Assembly (NCBI RefSeq): GCF_001403875.1
Contig: NZ_LN884299.1
Location: forward strand, 992,117 to 1,056,116
Reading direction: 5' to 3'
Length of the DNA stretch: 64,000 nt
Origin: Paenibacillus ihumii
Lineage (GTDB): Bacteria; Bacillota; Bacilli; Paenibacillales; Paenibacillaceae
Positions 27,774 to 36,577 of the stretch are shown in pieces. Position 1 is the stretch's first letter. Each line of letters opens with the position of its first letter. Under the pieces are notes generated by a model that made no database searches, was not told where the DNA came from, and saw only the letters and a list, made by a program, of their open reading frames with translations. A program made the position numbers and the translations under genes.

Positions 27774-28367
27774 TCATCCTTTCTCCCAAAGCTGCTTCTC
27801 CAGTTGGGAAAGAATCCGCTGTGTTTCGGGCGACCATTTGACCACGGTCTCCTTCTGTTTCCTTTCAGCCTCCTGGGCGGCGGCCATCAGACTGCCGTGC
27901 AGGACGCGCCGCTGAATTTGATCCAGCCGCTGTTCGGCCAGCTCCAGAGGAATACGGAATGCATCGGCGATATAAGGTATAGCTTCATTCCGCTGATCCG
28001 GGACAGGCAGCTTCTCGAACATGTAGAAGGGGACGGCCGCGTATAGCACGAATTGATCTGCCTCCGCTTCCTGGGCATCCTTGAACAGGCTTGGCATGCT
28101 GCGCTGATCCCCCGCGTGCCTCAGCACATGGCATAATTCATGGAAGAAAATGACCCGCGCCATCACATCATCGGTATGCTTATTCAGGAAAATAACCCGT
28201 TCTTCGTTGTCCGAAAAAGACGGACAGGCGGCATACACCAGTTCTATGTCAAAAGCCTCGGCAATCCGCTCGATATCATGCTGAACGGCATCAAGCAGGC
28301 CGCTGCTTCGGTATTTAGAGTTAATCCACTGCTCCAGATGGGTCTCTTGATAATAGGAAAATAACAT
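27774..28367 (-). CDS. ImmA/IrrE-type metallopeptidase (XkdA-like)
   Basis: 197 residues from an ATG behind AAGAGGTGA. The zinc site is FFHELCHVLRH (HExxH) with a downstream EAEADQF glutamate, the pattern of ImmA/IrrE (DUF955) peptidases. ImmA of ICEBs1 cleaves its cognate repressor ImmR after DNA damage, and PBSX has a comparable xre/xkdA pair. Here it lies directly after the Xre-type repressor gene and in the same operon, so it probably derepresses the tail cluster by cutting that repressor. Confidence 0.85.
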   Translation of the reverse strand: MLFSYYQETHLEQWINSKYRSSGLLDAVQHDIERIAEAFDIELVYAACPSFSDNEERVIFLNKHTDDVMARVIFFHELCHVLRHAGDQRSMPSLFKDAQEAEADQFVLYAAVPFYMFEKLPVPDQRNEAIPYIADAFRIPLELAEQRLDQIQRRVLHGSLMAAAQEAERKQKETVVKWSPETQRILSQLEKQLWEKG

Positions 28368-28477
28368 GGAGATCACCTCTTATGGGAATGTATGTTCGGT
28401 ATTAAGGTGCAAATAAAGGTCCTGAAAAGGACCTGAGTGAGAATAAATGAGATTACAGGGTATTGCCTTCATTATAG

Positions 28478-28831
28478 TCATTTATTGGATTGGTTGTCCA
28501 GCAGCTTCTTCTTCTGCTCGCGGTAAGCCTTCAGAGCAGCCTCCATCATGGCGATCTCATCCGCCGTATAGGCTTCCGGACCGCCGTAGAAAGACATGTT
28601 CGCCTGGATTTCCTCCGTCGGCGATGGATCGGAAGTACGTCCGAGCAAATAATCCCCGTTCGTATCCAGCGCATCCACGATTCTTCTTAACGATTCGGGA
28701 TCCGGCTTCCGGTCGTTCGTCTCATATCTCGACAACTGAACAGTCGTTAAGCCTGCCCTGGATGCGAGGTCCTTTTGGGTTAAGTTTTTCTGTTCTCGTA
28801 GATGCTTGATCCGATCGCCCAGTGTATGCAT
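28478..28831 (-). CDS. Xre/Cro-CI-type repressor (ImmR-like)
   Basis: 117 residues. The N-terminal helix-turn-helix is LGDRIKHLREQKNLTQKDLA followed by SRAGLTTVQLSRYETNDRKP; a short C-terminal part may oligomerise or present the cleavage site. The ATG at 28831 follows GAGGGA. Its upstream region contains four 13-bp palindromes of one consensus. Divergent from the ArpU-type gene and upstream of immA, it is the likely master repressor. Confidence 0.88.
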   Translation of the reverse strand: MHTLGDRIKHLREQKNLTQKDLASRAGLTTVQLSRYETNDRKPDPESLRRIVDALDTNGDYLLGRTSDPSPTEEIQANMSFYGGPEAYTADEIAMMEAALKAYREQKKKLLDNQSNK

Positions 28832-28877
28832 AGACACTCCCTCTTTTGATTTTACTCTTAAAATATAAACACATCAT

Positions 28878-28890
28878 TACCATACTGGTA
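28878..28890. promoter_or_regulatory. Repressor operator 1 (TRCCRWWWYGGTA)
   Basis: TACCATACTGGTA, perfect five-base arms, 47 bases upstream of the repressor start. Confidence 0.7.
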
Positions 28891-28931
28891 TAAAAGCATA
28901 TTGAGACAATTAAAGTGCAAGATGTTGACAT

Positions 28932-28944
28932 TGCCAATTTGGTA
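28932..28944. promoter_or_regulatory. Repressor operator 2
   Basis: TGCCAATTTGGTA, same consensus, 54 bases (centre to centre) from operator 1. Confidence 0.7.
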
Positions 28945-28964
28945 ATATATAATGCAATTAATAT

Positions 28965-28977
28965 TACCGAAACGGTA
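28965..28977. promoter_or_regulatory. Repressor operator 3
   Basis: TACCGAAACGGTA, same consensus, 33 bases from operator 2. Confidence 0.7.
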
Positions 28978-29090
28978 AGGTAAGCTTTGTATATTTATTT
29001 TACCTTGTTTGAGACGGCAAATCAACACATTTCATAAATGTTAGTTTAAGAGGATCGTTATTTTTCCGCTATGTAAGACTAAAAGACAGT

Positions 29091-29103
29091 TGCCGTATTG
29101 GTA
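29091..29103. promoter_or_regulatory. Repressor operator 4
   Basis: TGCCGTATTGGTA, 41 bases upstream of the ArpU-type start, placed to control that gene. Confidence 0.7.
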
Positions 29104-29143
29104 ATTTGATGGCGTGATCATTATCTTCATGGAGGGATTTGCA

Positions 29144-29641
29144 ATGGGGAAAAGACAAATCAACTCATTTACGATTTTTCATAGTTTACCGGTGGATGAG
29201 GCTGCAACCCGAGCCGCCGTGATTCAGCTTCTGGAAGAAATGAGGCAGTATCGGCAGATCGGATATATTCGCCAAATGGCGAATGTAACACATAGCTATT
29301 CTGCGAGATACCATGGAGTCACCCATGCTGTTCATAAGCCGACTGAGGAGGTCGCGATTCGCAATATCGACAAAGAAGCGGAGCTGCGAAGGAAGTCGGA
29401 GCTGCTGGATCAGGCCTTGAAGGGGCTAACCAGCATGCAGCGGGAAGTTATTGAACGCAGCTATCTCAATCATGAGCGCGAGTATGACTTCATCAGCTGC
29501 GGCGAAATGGGCATTAGCGACCGGACGTATCGCCGTATCAAGGCTAGTGCGCTCAGGCTGCTTGCAATAGCCATGAAGCTGGAGGTAGTTCTTGAACCGG
29601 AGGAGATGAAACATTCCCACTCTGTGCATGGAGTCGGCTAA
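29144..29641 (+). CDS. ArpU-family phage late-gene regulator
   Basis: 165 residues from an ATG after GGAGGG. The helical N-terminus (PVDEAATRAAVIQLLEEMRQYR) and the C-terminal sigma region 4-like segment (LTSMQREVIERSYLNHERE, then EMGISDRTYRRIKASALRLL) fit the ArpU family. Members control late phage genes; Xpf plays the equivalent role in PBSX. It is under the divergent operators and probably activates the tail operon that starts 3.9 kb downstream. Confidence 0.8.
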   Translation: MGKRQINSFTIFHSLPVDEAATRAAVIQLLEEMRQYRQIGYIRQMANVTHSYSARYHGVTHAVHKPTEEVAIRNIDKEAELRRKSELLDQALKGLTSMQREVIERSYLNHEREYDFISCGEMGISDRTYRRIKASALRLLAIAMKLEVVLEPEEMKHSHSVHGVG

Positions 29642-29762
29642 GCCGGCTTTTAGACTTTACGGGCGATCATTACCTAATAAGGCACGATCCCTTATAATAT
29701 AAGTAAACACCGCTAATAATAAATCTGACAGGCGGTTGATCGAAGCGAAGGGGATTGTCGAT

Positions 29763-30953
29763 TTGGGGACTCAAAGACAGCTGATATTGGACCGACTGCG
29801 CGGACAGATCCGGGCGGAAGAGCATATTATCGGCGTGGCCGCCGGAGCAGGAATTTCCGCCAAATATGCAGTAAAAGGCGGAGCTGATCTCATATTGGTG
29901 CTGAACTCGGGACGATTCAGACAGATGGGACTCGGCTCGATTGCCGGTTATTTGCCTTTTGCCAACAACAATGACATGGTGATGGATTTCGGCTCGCGGG
30001 AAATTTTGTCCGTGGTAGGCGATACGCCTGTCATTTTTGGATTATGCGGCACTGATCCCGGACTGGAGCTTCCCGTTTATCTGCACCGGATTCATAGCAC
30101 CGGTTTCGCAGGCATTATCAATTATCCGACACTCGGGCTGATCGGCGGGCAATTTCGCGAAGCGCTGGAGGAAGAGGGGATGTCCTATTTGCAGGAGGTG
30201 GAAGCCGTCCGGCTGGCGCATGAGCTGGATCTGTTTACAATGGCTTTTGTGTTTAACGCGGAGCAGGCGGGCCTTATGCTGGAAGCGGGAGCCGATGTCA
30301 TTTGCGCTCACCTGGGTGTTACTGCAGGCGGCTTGATGGGAACAAAAAAAGTGCTTTCCCTGGAGAAGGGGGCTGAAATCGCCCGTCATATTTTTGCAGT
30401 ATGCGATGCATCCGGTAAACAGCCGATCAAGCTTGTATACGGAGGGCCTGTCCACAGCCCGATTGACGTGCAGTATATGTATGACAATACATCGGCCATG
30501 GGATACGTCGGCGGTTCCAGCTTTGAGCGGATTCCGACGGAGGAAGCAATTGTGGAGACGACCTACCGATTTAAGCTTACCGGCCAGCTGAAGCAGGACA
30601 AGCTGTTGATGGACAAATTGGCCCTGGCGGACGAACCTTATGATTATGTGGCTTTCGTCAAAGAATACATTGCGGAAAATTATATGAACAACATATCGTT
30701 AACTGAGCTTGCGGAGCGGATTCATGTCTCAAGGACACATCTGAGCGCTTTATTTAACAAAGAAGTAGGCTGCAGCTTCCCGGAATATATTGCGAAATAC
30801 CGGATTCATAAAGCGCAGGACGTCATAAAGCATACCAGACTGCCATTGGCGCGCATCGCGGAAATGGTCGGGTATCCGGATTACGTCCATTTCAGCAAAA
30901 CCTTTAAAAAGTATACGGGAATGACTCCGCAATCCTTTCGCCGGCAACTATAA
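29763..30953 (+). CDS. TIM-barrel (PEP-hydrolase-like) domain fused to an AraC helix-turn-helix
   Basis: 396 residues. The TTG at 29763 has GAAGGGG nine bases upstream; an earlier TTG at 29736 lacks a site. Residues ~1-270 are a TIM-barrel closely similar to the protein encoded at 32359 (GAGISAKYAVKGGADLILVL, GTDP, YPTLGLI, ICAHLGVTAGG). Residues ~300-396 are an AraC DNA-binding domain (ISLTELAERIHVSRTHLSAL, then LARIAEMVGYPDYVHFSKTF). An enzyme-like barrel appears to serve as the sensor for a regulator of the UPF0261 pair that follows. A terminator ends the gene. Confidence 0.8.
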   Translation: MGTQRQLILDRLRGQIRAEEHIIGVAAGAGISAKYAVKGGADLILVLNSGRFRQMGLGSIAGYLPFANNNDMVMDFGSREILSVVGDTPVIFGLCGTDPGLELPVYLHRIHSTGFAGIINYPTLGLIGGQFREALEEEGMSYLQEVEAVRLAHELDLFTMAFVFNAEQAGLMLEAGADVICAHLGVTAGGLMGTKKVLSLEKGAEIARHIFAVCDASGKQPIKLVYGGPVHSPIDVQYMYDNTSAMGYVGGSSFERIPTEEAIVETTYRFKLTGQLKQDKLLMDKLALADEPYDYVAFVKEYIAENYMNNISLTELAERIHVSRTHLSALFNKEVGCSFPEYIAKYRIHKAQDVIKHTRLPLARIAEMVGYPDYVHFSKTFKKYTGMTPQSFRRQL

Positions 30954-30976
30954 ACAACATAAGACAAATATACATA

Positions 30977-31007
30977 AAGATCGTACAAGGGTACGATCTT
31001 ATTTTTA
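30977..31007 (+). terminator. Terminator of the barrel-AraC gene
   Basis: AAGATCGTAC-AAGG-GTACGATCTT, a perfect ten-pair stem followed by ATTTTTAT. Confidence 0.85.
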
Positions 31008-31101
31008 TGGAAGCGCTGTATCATAGGAGGTGTAAAGAGAAAACATAAACTAGCCCTCTCGGGCTGGCGAGACAACCCTAATATCAAAGGAGGTTGTACG
31101 G

Positions 31102-32316
31102 ATGAAAACGATTGCTATTGCAGGAACATTTGATTCAAAGGGTACGGAGTTTTTATATGTAAAATCCGTGATTGAAGGTCTTGGGCTTCAAGCGTTTACG
31201 ATTCACTGCGGCGTATTCGAACCTATGTTTGCGCCGGATGTCTCCAATATCGAGATCGCAAATGCTGCAAATGCCGATATCCGGGAGATTGCCGCCCGCA
31301 AAGACCGAGCCGCCGGAACAGAAATACTGGCGAAGGGGATGGAGAAGATCGTTCCGAAATTGTATGCCGAAGGGAAATTCGACGGTATTCTATCCTTCGG
31401 CGGAACAGGCGGAACATCGATTGTTACCGCCGGTATGCGAAAGCTGCCGATCGGAGTTCCGAAATTGATGGTCTCCACCGTAGCTTCAGGCAACACCGAA
31501 CCTTATGTAGGGACAAGCGATATCCTCATGTTTCCGTCTATCGTGGACGTATCGGGCTTAAATTCGTTTTCGACGAAAATATTTACCAATGCCGTTCATG
31601 CCATAGCCGGTATGGTGCAATTCGAGTCGGCGCCGCCTCGAGACAAAAAACCGCTAATCGCGGCAACGATGTTTGGCGTGACAACACCCTGCGTCAATTA
31701 TGCCAGAGAATATCTGGAGGAACAAGGATACGAGGTGCTGGTATTCCACGCAACAGGCACAGGCGGCAAAACGATGGAAAGCCTGATTGAAGGCGGATTC
31801 ATTGACGGGGTGCTGGATCTTACGACAACCGAATGGTGCGATGAGCTGGTCGGCGGAGTGTTGGCTGCCGGGCCGCACCGGCTTGAAGCAGCCGGACGCT
31901 GCAAAGTTCCGCAGGTTGTTTCAACCGGTGCCCTGGATATGGTCAATTTTGGACCGTATGATTCCGTACCGGAAGCCTTCAAGAGCCGGAATCTGTACAA
32001 GCATAATCCTTCGGTGACTCTAATGCGGACGACGCTCGCGGAGAACCGGAAGCTGGGCGAAATCCTCGCAGATAAATTGAATCAGGCGCAGGGCCCGACT
32101 GTATTAATGCTTCCGTTAAAAGGGGTCTCCATGCTTGATGTAGAGGGCCAGCCATTCTATGGGGCTGAGGAGGATGCGGTGCTGTTTGCGGCATTGAGAC
32201 AGAACATTAACCGCCAAACGGTTGAACTGATTGAAATGGATACCGACATCAATGACCAGACATTTGCTGTCGCGGCGGCCAAGAAATTGATTGAACTGAT
32301 GAACCGGAAGCCTTGA
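31102..32316 (+). CDS. UPF0261 (Tm-1-like N-terminal domain) protein
   Basis: 404 residues, ATG after AAAGGAGG. It begins MKTIAIAGTFDSKGTEFLYV and contains SFGGTGGTSIVTAGMRKLPIG, STVASGNTEPYVGTSDI and FHATGTGGKTMESLI, the conserved glycine-rich loops of UPF0261. The plant resistance protein Tm-1 carries this domain fused to a TIM-barrel; here the two halves are separate adjacent genes. The family is predicted to bind ATP; its reaction in bacteria is not established to my knowledge. Confidence 0.88.
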   Translation: MKTIAIAGTFDSKGTEFLYVKSVIEGLGLQAFTIHCGVFEPMFAPDVSNIEIANAANADIREIAARKDRAAGTEILAKGMEKIVPKLYAEGKFDGILSFGGTGGTSIVTAGMRKLPIGVPKLMVSTVASGNTEPYVGTSDILMFPSIVDVSGLNSFSTKIFTNAVHAIAGMVQFESAPPRDKKPLIAATMFGVTTPCVNYAREYLEEQGYEVLVFHATGTGGKTMESLIEGGFIDGVLDLTTTEWCDELVGGVLAAGPHRLEAAGRCKVPQVVSTGALDMVNFGPYDSVPEAFKSRNLYKHNPSVTLMRTTLAENRKLGEILADKLNQAQGPTVLMLPLKGVSMLDVEGQPFYGAEEDAVLFAALRQNINRQTVELIEMDTDINDQTFAVAAAKKLIELMNRKP

Positions 32317-32358
32317 ACGAACACAGCATGAATGAATTCATTCAGAGGAGGAGCAACG

Positions 32359-33183
32359 ATGAAAACAAGACAAGAGATTTTAGCGAAATTAAAAGCGGAG
32401 GTAGCTGCAGGCAACGTATTGTTGGGTGCAGGGGCAGGAACCGGCATTTCAGCCAAAAGCGCGGAAGCGGGCGGGGTTGATCTGATCATTATTTATAACT
32501 CGGGCCGTTACCGCATGGCCGGACGAGGTTCGCTTGCCGGATTGATGGCTTATGGAGACGCGAACCAAATCGTGGTGGATATGGGCAATGAAGTGCTGCC
32601 TGTCGTGAAGAACACCCCGGTGCTGGCTGGTGTCTGCGGTACCGATCCGTTCCGCATTATGGATATTTTCCTGAAACAGCTTAAGGATCAAGGTTTTGCC
32701 GGCGTTCAGAACTTCCCAACGGTGGGCCTGATTGACGGCGTGTTTAGAGCGAACCTTGAAGAAACCGGCATGGGATATGACTTGGAAGTCGAGATGATCC
32801 GTAAGGCGCATGAGCTCGATCTGTTAACGACGCCTTATGTATTTGATGCGGAGCAAGCGAAGAAGATGGCCGAAGCCGGCGCGGACATATTGGTCGCGCA
32901 TATGGGCTTGACGACAAAAGGAACCATCGGCGCGAAAACGGCGCTTTCCCTCGATGACTGCGTGGAAAAAATCCAAGCCATTTGCGATGCGGGCAAAGCG
33001 GTGAATTCGGACATTATGGTGCTGTGCCATGGCGGACCAATTGCCGAGCCGGAAGATGCGGAATATGTGCTGTCGAGAACGAAAGACGTTGAGGGTTTCT
33101 TCGGGGCATCCAGCATCGAGCGTTTTGCGACGGAGGTTGGCATTAAGCTGCAAGCGGAAGCTTTTAAAAACATTTTGAAGTAA
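32359..33183 (+). CDS. TIM-barrel protein, phosphoenolpyruvate hydrolase family
   Basis: 274 residues from the ATG at 32359, behind GAGGAGGAGC; the frame extends upstream without a ribosome site. Signature segments include [56 protein letters not shown] and AHMGLTTKG. It matches the C-terminal domain of Tm-1 and the barrel of the gene at 29763. It follows the UPF0261 gene by 42 bases and presumably acts with it. Confidence 0.85.
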   Translation: MKTRQEILAKLKAEVAAGNVLLGAGAGTGISAKSAEAGGVDLIIIYNSGRYRMAGRGSLAGLMAYGDANQIVVDMGNEVLPVVKNTPVLAGVCGTDPFRIMDIFLKQLKDQGFAGVQNFPTVGLIDGVFRANLEETGMGYDLEVEMIRKAHELDLLTTPYVFDAEQAKKMAEAGADILVAHMGLTTKGTIGAKTALSLDDCVEKIQAICDAGKAVNSDIMVLCHGGPIAEPEDAEYVLSRTKDVEGFFGASSIERFATEVGIKLQAEAFKNILK

Positions 33184-33268
33184 GCAGGGGCGGCATCATG
33201 GAAAGCAGGGCCGTTCAGCTGCAGTGTTCTTATGCGGAACATGAGGATATCCTAAAACTTTTAAAGAT

Positions 33269-33309
33269 GCTTGTCTCATTCCGGGTTGAATGAGGCGGGC
33301 ATTTTTTTT
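33269..33309 (+). terminator. Terminator of the UPF0261/TIM-barrel operon
   Basis: CTCATTC-CGGGTT-GAATGAG extended by G-C and G-T pairs, followed by eight T. Confidence 0.8.
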
Positions 33310-33432
33310 ACGGGGATCGTATGGAGTTATCAAGGGTTGTCCGCTTGCTGTCCGGTTTATGACCAGGGGAAGGCCGTACGCTGTAATTTAGACGTGTTAA
33401 ATTTGTATTGTGGAAAGGAATAGAGAGGGACG

Positions 33433-33462
33433 AAAAGCCGCTGACTCTTGTCAGCGGCTTTT
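33433..33462. terminator. Strong bidirectional hairpin before the tail genes
   Basis: AAAAGCCGCTGAC-TCTT-GTCAGCGGCTTTT, 13 perfect pairs with A/T tracts on both sides. It lies 55 bases upstream of the first tail-operon reading frame, so it insulates or attenuates that operon. Confidence 0.8.
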
Positions 33463-33517
33463 GGCATTCTTCAGCCACGGAAGCAAGGCAAGCAGACGGG
33501 GGAGGGGGGTGATACCA

Positions 33518-33571
33518 TTGCGCAATGTCGGAGCCGGTGAATTAGAGATGCTGGAATGGTGTGCTTTATGA
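33518..33571 (+). CDS. Leader mini-ORF (17 codons) coupled to the first tail gene
   Basis: A TTG eleven bases below GGAGGGGGG encodes MRNVGAGELEMLEWCAL; its TGA overlaps the ATG of the next gene (ATGA at 33568). It may be a coupling leader or the remains of a larger upstream phage gene. Confidence 0.4.
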   Translation: MRNVGAGELEMLEWCAL

Positions 33572-34398
33572 GAAGCGCAGTGACAGCCAAGCTGCTGGAG
33601 GCTGTGCCTAGCTTGAAAGCGATCTACAACTCTGCTCAGGAGATTAGAGATGGAGCATTACTTCCATACGCCTTGTATTTGTTGGGCGAGGAAGGAAGCG
33701 GCGCTTGGTCGGGCTTGAGACAAATCATCGAGCTGTGGCCTTATGTGTCCCGCTCCAGCCCGGGTGAACTGGACGGTCTGAGCGAGCAAATGGTCCATGC
33801 GCTGGACAAGCAGCTGTTAACTGCGGAGACGGGGGAAAGGTTCCTGTGCTTATTTGAGGGAACCGCAGGAGCGGATGTGCTCGATGAGCCCCGGGACGCG
33901 GTGAAGCGAGGATTGCGGTTCGCCTTGATCGTGCCGCAATTTATAAGCCGGGCGGGGCAGATCAGCAGCGATCCTTGGCTTAACGCAATCCAGCAATGGA
34001 CGCAGGGCGTGCTCGGTCCGGCTTGGCAGGTTCATAATGGCAGCTGGCTGCCAGGCTACGAGCCTCCAGCAGTGATGTGGCGGATTACTGATATGGAAAC
34101 GGCACCCCGCGGCAAAACGAATTGGGAGCTGAAAAAACAATTCACCGCCTTTATCGTAGGGACGGATGCTGATCAGGAGCATCAGGCCATTCTTTCCCTT
34201 ATAGAGGGTCTGGGCCAAGCCGTTAAGATTCCTTTGCAGCCTGAGGACAAGTCGTACTTAACCGTTCTTGAACCAAAGGTGAATATGAACGCGAATGGAG
34301 TAACGGAAGGACAATTGTCAGTGGCGTTTAGCCGGCGGATCACGGGCTCTCTTGATGCCGGGCCGCTAATGCAGTTTATTCAGCATACAAGATTATAA
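33568..34398 (+). CDS. Phage tail-cluster protein of unknown function
   Basis: 276 residues, starting at the ATG that overlaps the leader stop; a GTG-containing extension to 33556 has no ribosome site. It is soluble, with W-rich segments (SGAWSGLRQIIELWPYV and HNGSWLPGYEPPAVMWRITD). Its place directly before sheath and tube genes is where tail-completion or connector proteins lie in PBSX-like clusters, but no motif confirms this. Confidence 0.5.
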   Translation: MRSAVTAKLLEAVPSLKAIYNSAQEIRDGALLPYALYLLGEEGSGAWSGLRQIIELWPYVSRSSPGELDGLSEQMVHALDKQLLTAETGERFLCLFEGTAGADVLDEPRDAVKRGLRFALIVPQFISRAGQISSDPWLNAIQQWTQGVLGPAWQVHNGSWLPGYEPPAVMWRITDMETAPRGKTNWELKKQFTAFIVGTDADQEHQAILSLIEGLGQAVKIPLQPEDKSYLTVLEPKVNMNANGVTEGQLSVAFSRRITGSLDAGPLMQFIQHTRL

Positions 34399-34415
34399 AT
34401 TTGAGGTGAAGAGCT

Positions 34416-34640
34416 ATGGCACAAAAAAAGCAGACAGCTAAAGCAGCTAAAGCTGCCAAAGCATCTGAGGCAGCTGCGCCGGTGTATCCGCTTGGTGAAA
34501 TTATTCAGCAAGCGGAAGCACTGATGGGCGTGAAGCCTGAGGTGCTGGCCGGCGCATTCCATTCGATGTCTGGCGCCAGTTTGACGGTGCAGGAAGCAAG
34601 GAAGCAGGTACAACAATTTTTGAATAGGAAGGTGAAGTAA
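34416..34640 (+). CDS. Small Lys/Ala-rich tail-cluster protein
   Basis: 74 residues starting MAQKKQTAKAAKAAKASEAA, then a compact helical domain (YPLGEIIQQAEALMGVKPEV). ATG after GAGGTGAAG. It precedes the sheath gene by two bases. Small proteins occupy this place in related clusters; a chaperone-like or regulatory role is only a guess. Confidence 0.55.
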   Translation: MAQKKQTAKAAKAAKASEAAAPVYPLGEIIQQAEALMGVKPEVLAGAFHSMSGASLTVQEARKQVQQFLNRKVK

Positions 34641-34642
34641 TT

Positions 34643-36106
34643 ATGGCAGCAGGAAACTGGAATTTGACGAATCAACCGGTATTGCCGGGGCTGTTCATGA
34701 ACTTTGTAAGTGCGGCGGGATCAGCGATCAGGCCGGGCGCGCGCGGCGTGGTGGTCGCTCCGGTCAAGGCGCATTGGGGCCCGATTGGCCACTTTGTAGA
34801 AGTGACGAGCGAGAATGCCATCAAGGAGCTGTTCTCGAATGACGAATCCGGCGGTGCGACGGCTTATACGACATTGTTCTTGTCCTTGCTTGGCGGTGCG
34901 AACAAGCTGCTGGCCTACCGGATTGCGGACAGCTCGGCTGCACCGGCGGAACTTGCGCTGAAGAACAGCGAAGCGGACGCGGAGGATGCGTTAAAGCTTA
35001 GCGCCAAGTACGCGGGGGAGCGCGGCAATGCTTTTAAGGTGACGATTCAGCCGAGCCTGGCGGTGCCTAGTGTAAAGGAGCTCAAGCTGTATGAAGGGAA
35101 CGCGCTGCTGCGCACGATTCCACTTGGGAATGGCGGTGTAGATGACGCTGTTGCCGCGATCAATGAAGATCAGGGCAATAAGTGGATCGTAGCACAGAAG
35201 CTTGCCGAAGGCGTACTCGCTGATGTATCCAGCGTCGCTCTAGAAGGCGGATCCAGCGGAATTTCAGGGATTACGAACGCGGATTATATCGCGGCTACGG
35301 AAGCTTTTGAGACGCAGGATTTCCATGTGTTAACGCTCGACGGGGTTACGGATGAGGCGCTTCGTGCAAGCCTAGTTGCCTGGATCAAGCGAGTTCGCAG
35401 CGAAGGCAAAGGCATTATGGCTACACTTGGCGGAACATTCGCGGAGGATACAGGTGCAGATGCGGTGAACAAGGCGATTGCCCGCAGCGCAACAGCTGAT
35501 TTTGAAGGAATTATCAATGTTGGGACAGGGGCCGTGTTGAATGGCAAGCCGTATTCTTCCGGACAGGTCGCCTCCTGGGTGGCCGGATTGATCGCTGGAC
35601 AAGCGCTCAAGGAATCTACGACGTATGCGGCTTCTCCGTTTGAAGACGTGACCCGCCGCTGGACGCGCTCGGAGCAGGAGCAGGCGGTGCAGAACGGCGT
35701 ATTTCTGCTAGTGCATGACGGCCGCCGGGTCAAGGTGCTGCGCGGGGTGAACAGCTTGATTACCTTGCAGCAGGGACAGAACAAGGGCTGGAAAAAAATC
35801 CGCAAAATCCGCGTCATCGACCAGATTAATGCTGATCTGCAGCGGCAGGCGGAGGATCATTACATTGGCAAGGTCAATAACACGGAGGAAGGCCGTCAGG
35901 CGCTGATTAGCGCGGGCAAGCAGTATTTGCAGACCTTGGCTGCGGAGAGCATTATTGAGGCGACGGGCTACAATGTCACCTTGGATCCGAGATTTTACGG
36001 GGATGGCGCTATCATGCAGCCTGAGGATGATCAGGTGTTCCTGACCTGGTATGCGGATGATACTGATGTAATGGAGCAAATTTTCGGCACGTTCTACGTG
36101 CAATAA
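34643..36106 (+). CDS. xkdK: Contractile tail sheath protein (XkdK-like)
   Basis: 487 residues in the size range of PBSX XkdK. Visible are a beta-rich N-terminal part (RPGARGVVVAPVKAHWGPIG), a central inserted domain (ITNADYIAATEAFETQDFHV) and the conserved sheath C-terminal domain (WKKIRKIRVIDQINADLQRQ, then an end at IFGTFYVQ). It forms the contracting outer cylinder that drives the tube through the target envelope, and it marks the cluster as a myovirus-type tail. Confidence 0.92.
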   Translation: MAAGNWNLTNQPVLPGLFMNFVSAAGSAIRPGARGVVVAPVKAHWGPIGHFVEVTSENAIKELFSNDESGGATAYTTLFLSLLGGANKLLAYRIADSSAAPAELALKNSEADAEDALKLSAKYAGERGNAFKVTIQPSLAVPSVKELKLYEGNALLRTIPLGNGGVDDAVAAINEDQGNKWIVAQKLAEGVLADVSSVALEGGSSGISGITNADYIAATEAFETQDFHVLTLDGVTDEALRASLVAWIKRVRSEGKGIMATLGGTFAEDTGADAVNKAIARSATADFEGIINVGTGAVLNGKPYSSGQVASWVAGLIAGQALKESTTYAASPFEDVTRRWTRSEQEQAVQNGVFLLVHDGRRVKVLRGVNSLITLQQGQNKGWKKIRKIRVIDQINADLQRQAEDHYIGKVNNTEEGRQALISAGKQYLQTLAAESIIEATGYNVTLDPRFYGDGAIMQPEDDQVFLTWYADDTDVMEQIFGTFYVQ

Positions 36107-36128
36107 ATTTTGAGGGGGAAAATATAAG

Positions 36129-36545
36129 ATGGCACAATATCTCGATCCAAGTCGCGTCATTATGGGGACGTTCGGGCAAATTTTTATCGATGGGGTATGG
36201 CAGTCGAACCTGAATCACTTGGAGGCCAACGTAGAGGCGGATAAAAGAGAGCTCAACCTGGTGGGCACGGAATATACCGTCTTCAAGCTGGGACGCAAAA
36301 AAGGCACTGGCACGATGAGCGGCTATAAAGTCACTTCCGATATGATCCAGAGAGGCTTCCAGAAATTCAATATTATTCAGAAGCTGGAGGATCCGGAGGC
36401 CTACGGTTTCGAGCGGATTGAGCTGAAAAACTGCATGGTTGACAGAATTCAGCTGGCCAACTGGACGGCAGGGGAAGAGGTTGTTGAGGAAACGCCGTTC
36501 ACCTTCGAAGGCTATGAGCTGCTTGACCCGATCCAAGGACCTTAA
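36129..36545 (+). CDS. xkdM: Tail tube protein (XkdM-like)
   Basis: 138 residues, the normal size of the family. It begins MAQYLDPSRVIMGTFGQIFI and has the GRKKGTGTMSGYKVTSDMI core. It builds the inner tube inside the sheath and follows the sheath gene by 22 bases, behind GAGGGGGAA. Confidence 0.9.
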   Translation: MAQYLDPSRVIMGTFGQIFIDGVWQSNLNHLEANVEADKRELNLVGTEYTVFKLGRKKGTGTMSGYKVTSDMIQRGFQKFNIIQKLEDPEAYGFERIELKNCMVDRIQLANWTAGEEVVEETPFTFEGYELLDPIQGP

Positions 36546-36577
36546 TCATTGTTGACATTGAAAGGGGATAAACGAGT

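Noticed and set aside
31048..31070. Riboswitch before the UPF0261 gene
   Set aside because: Only a short AGCCC/GGGCT hairpin is visible; no larger conserved fold or terminator pairing was recognised.
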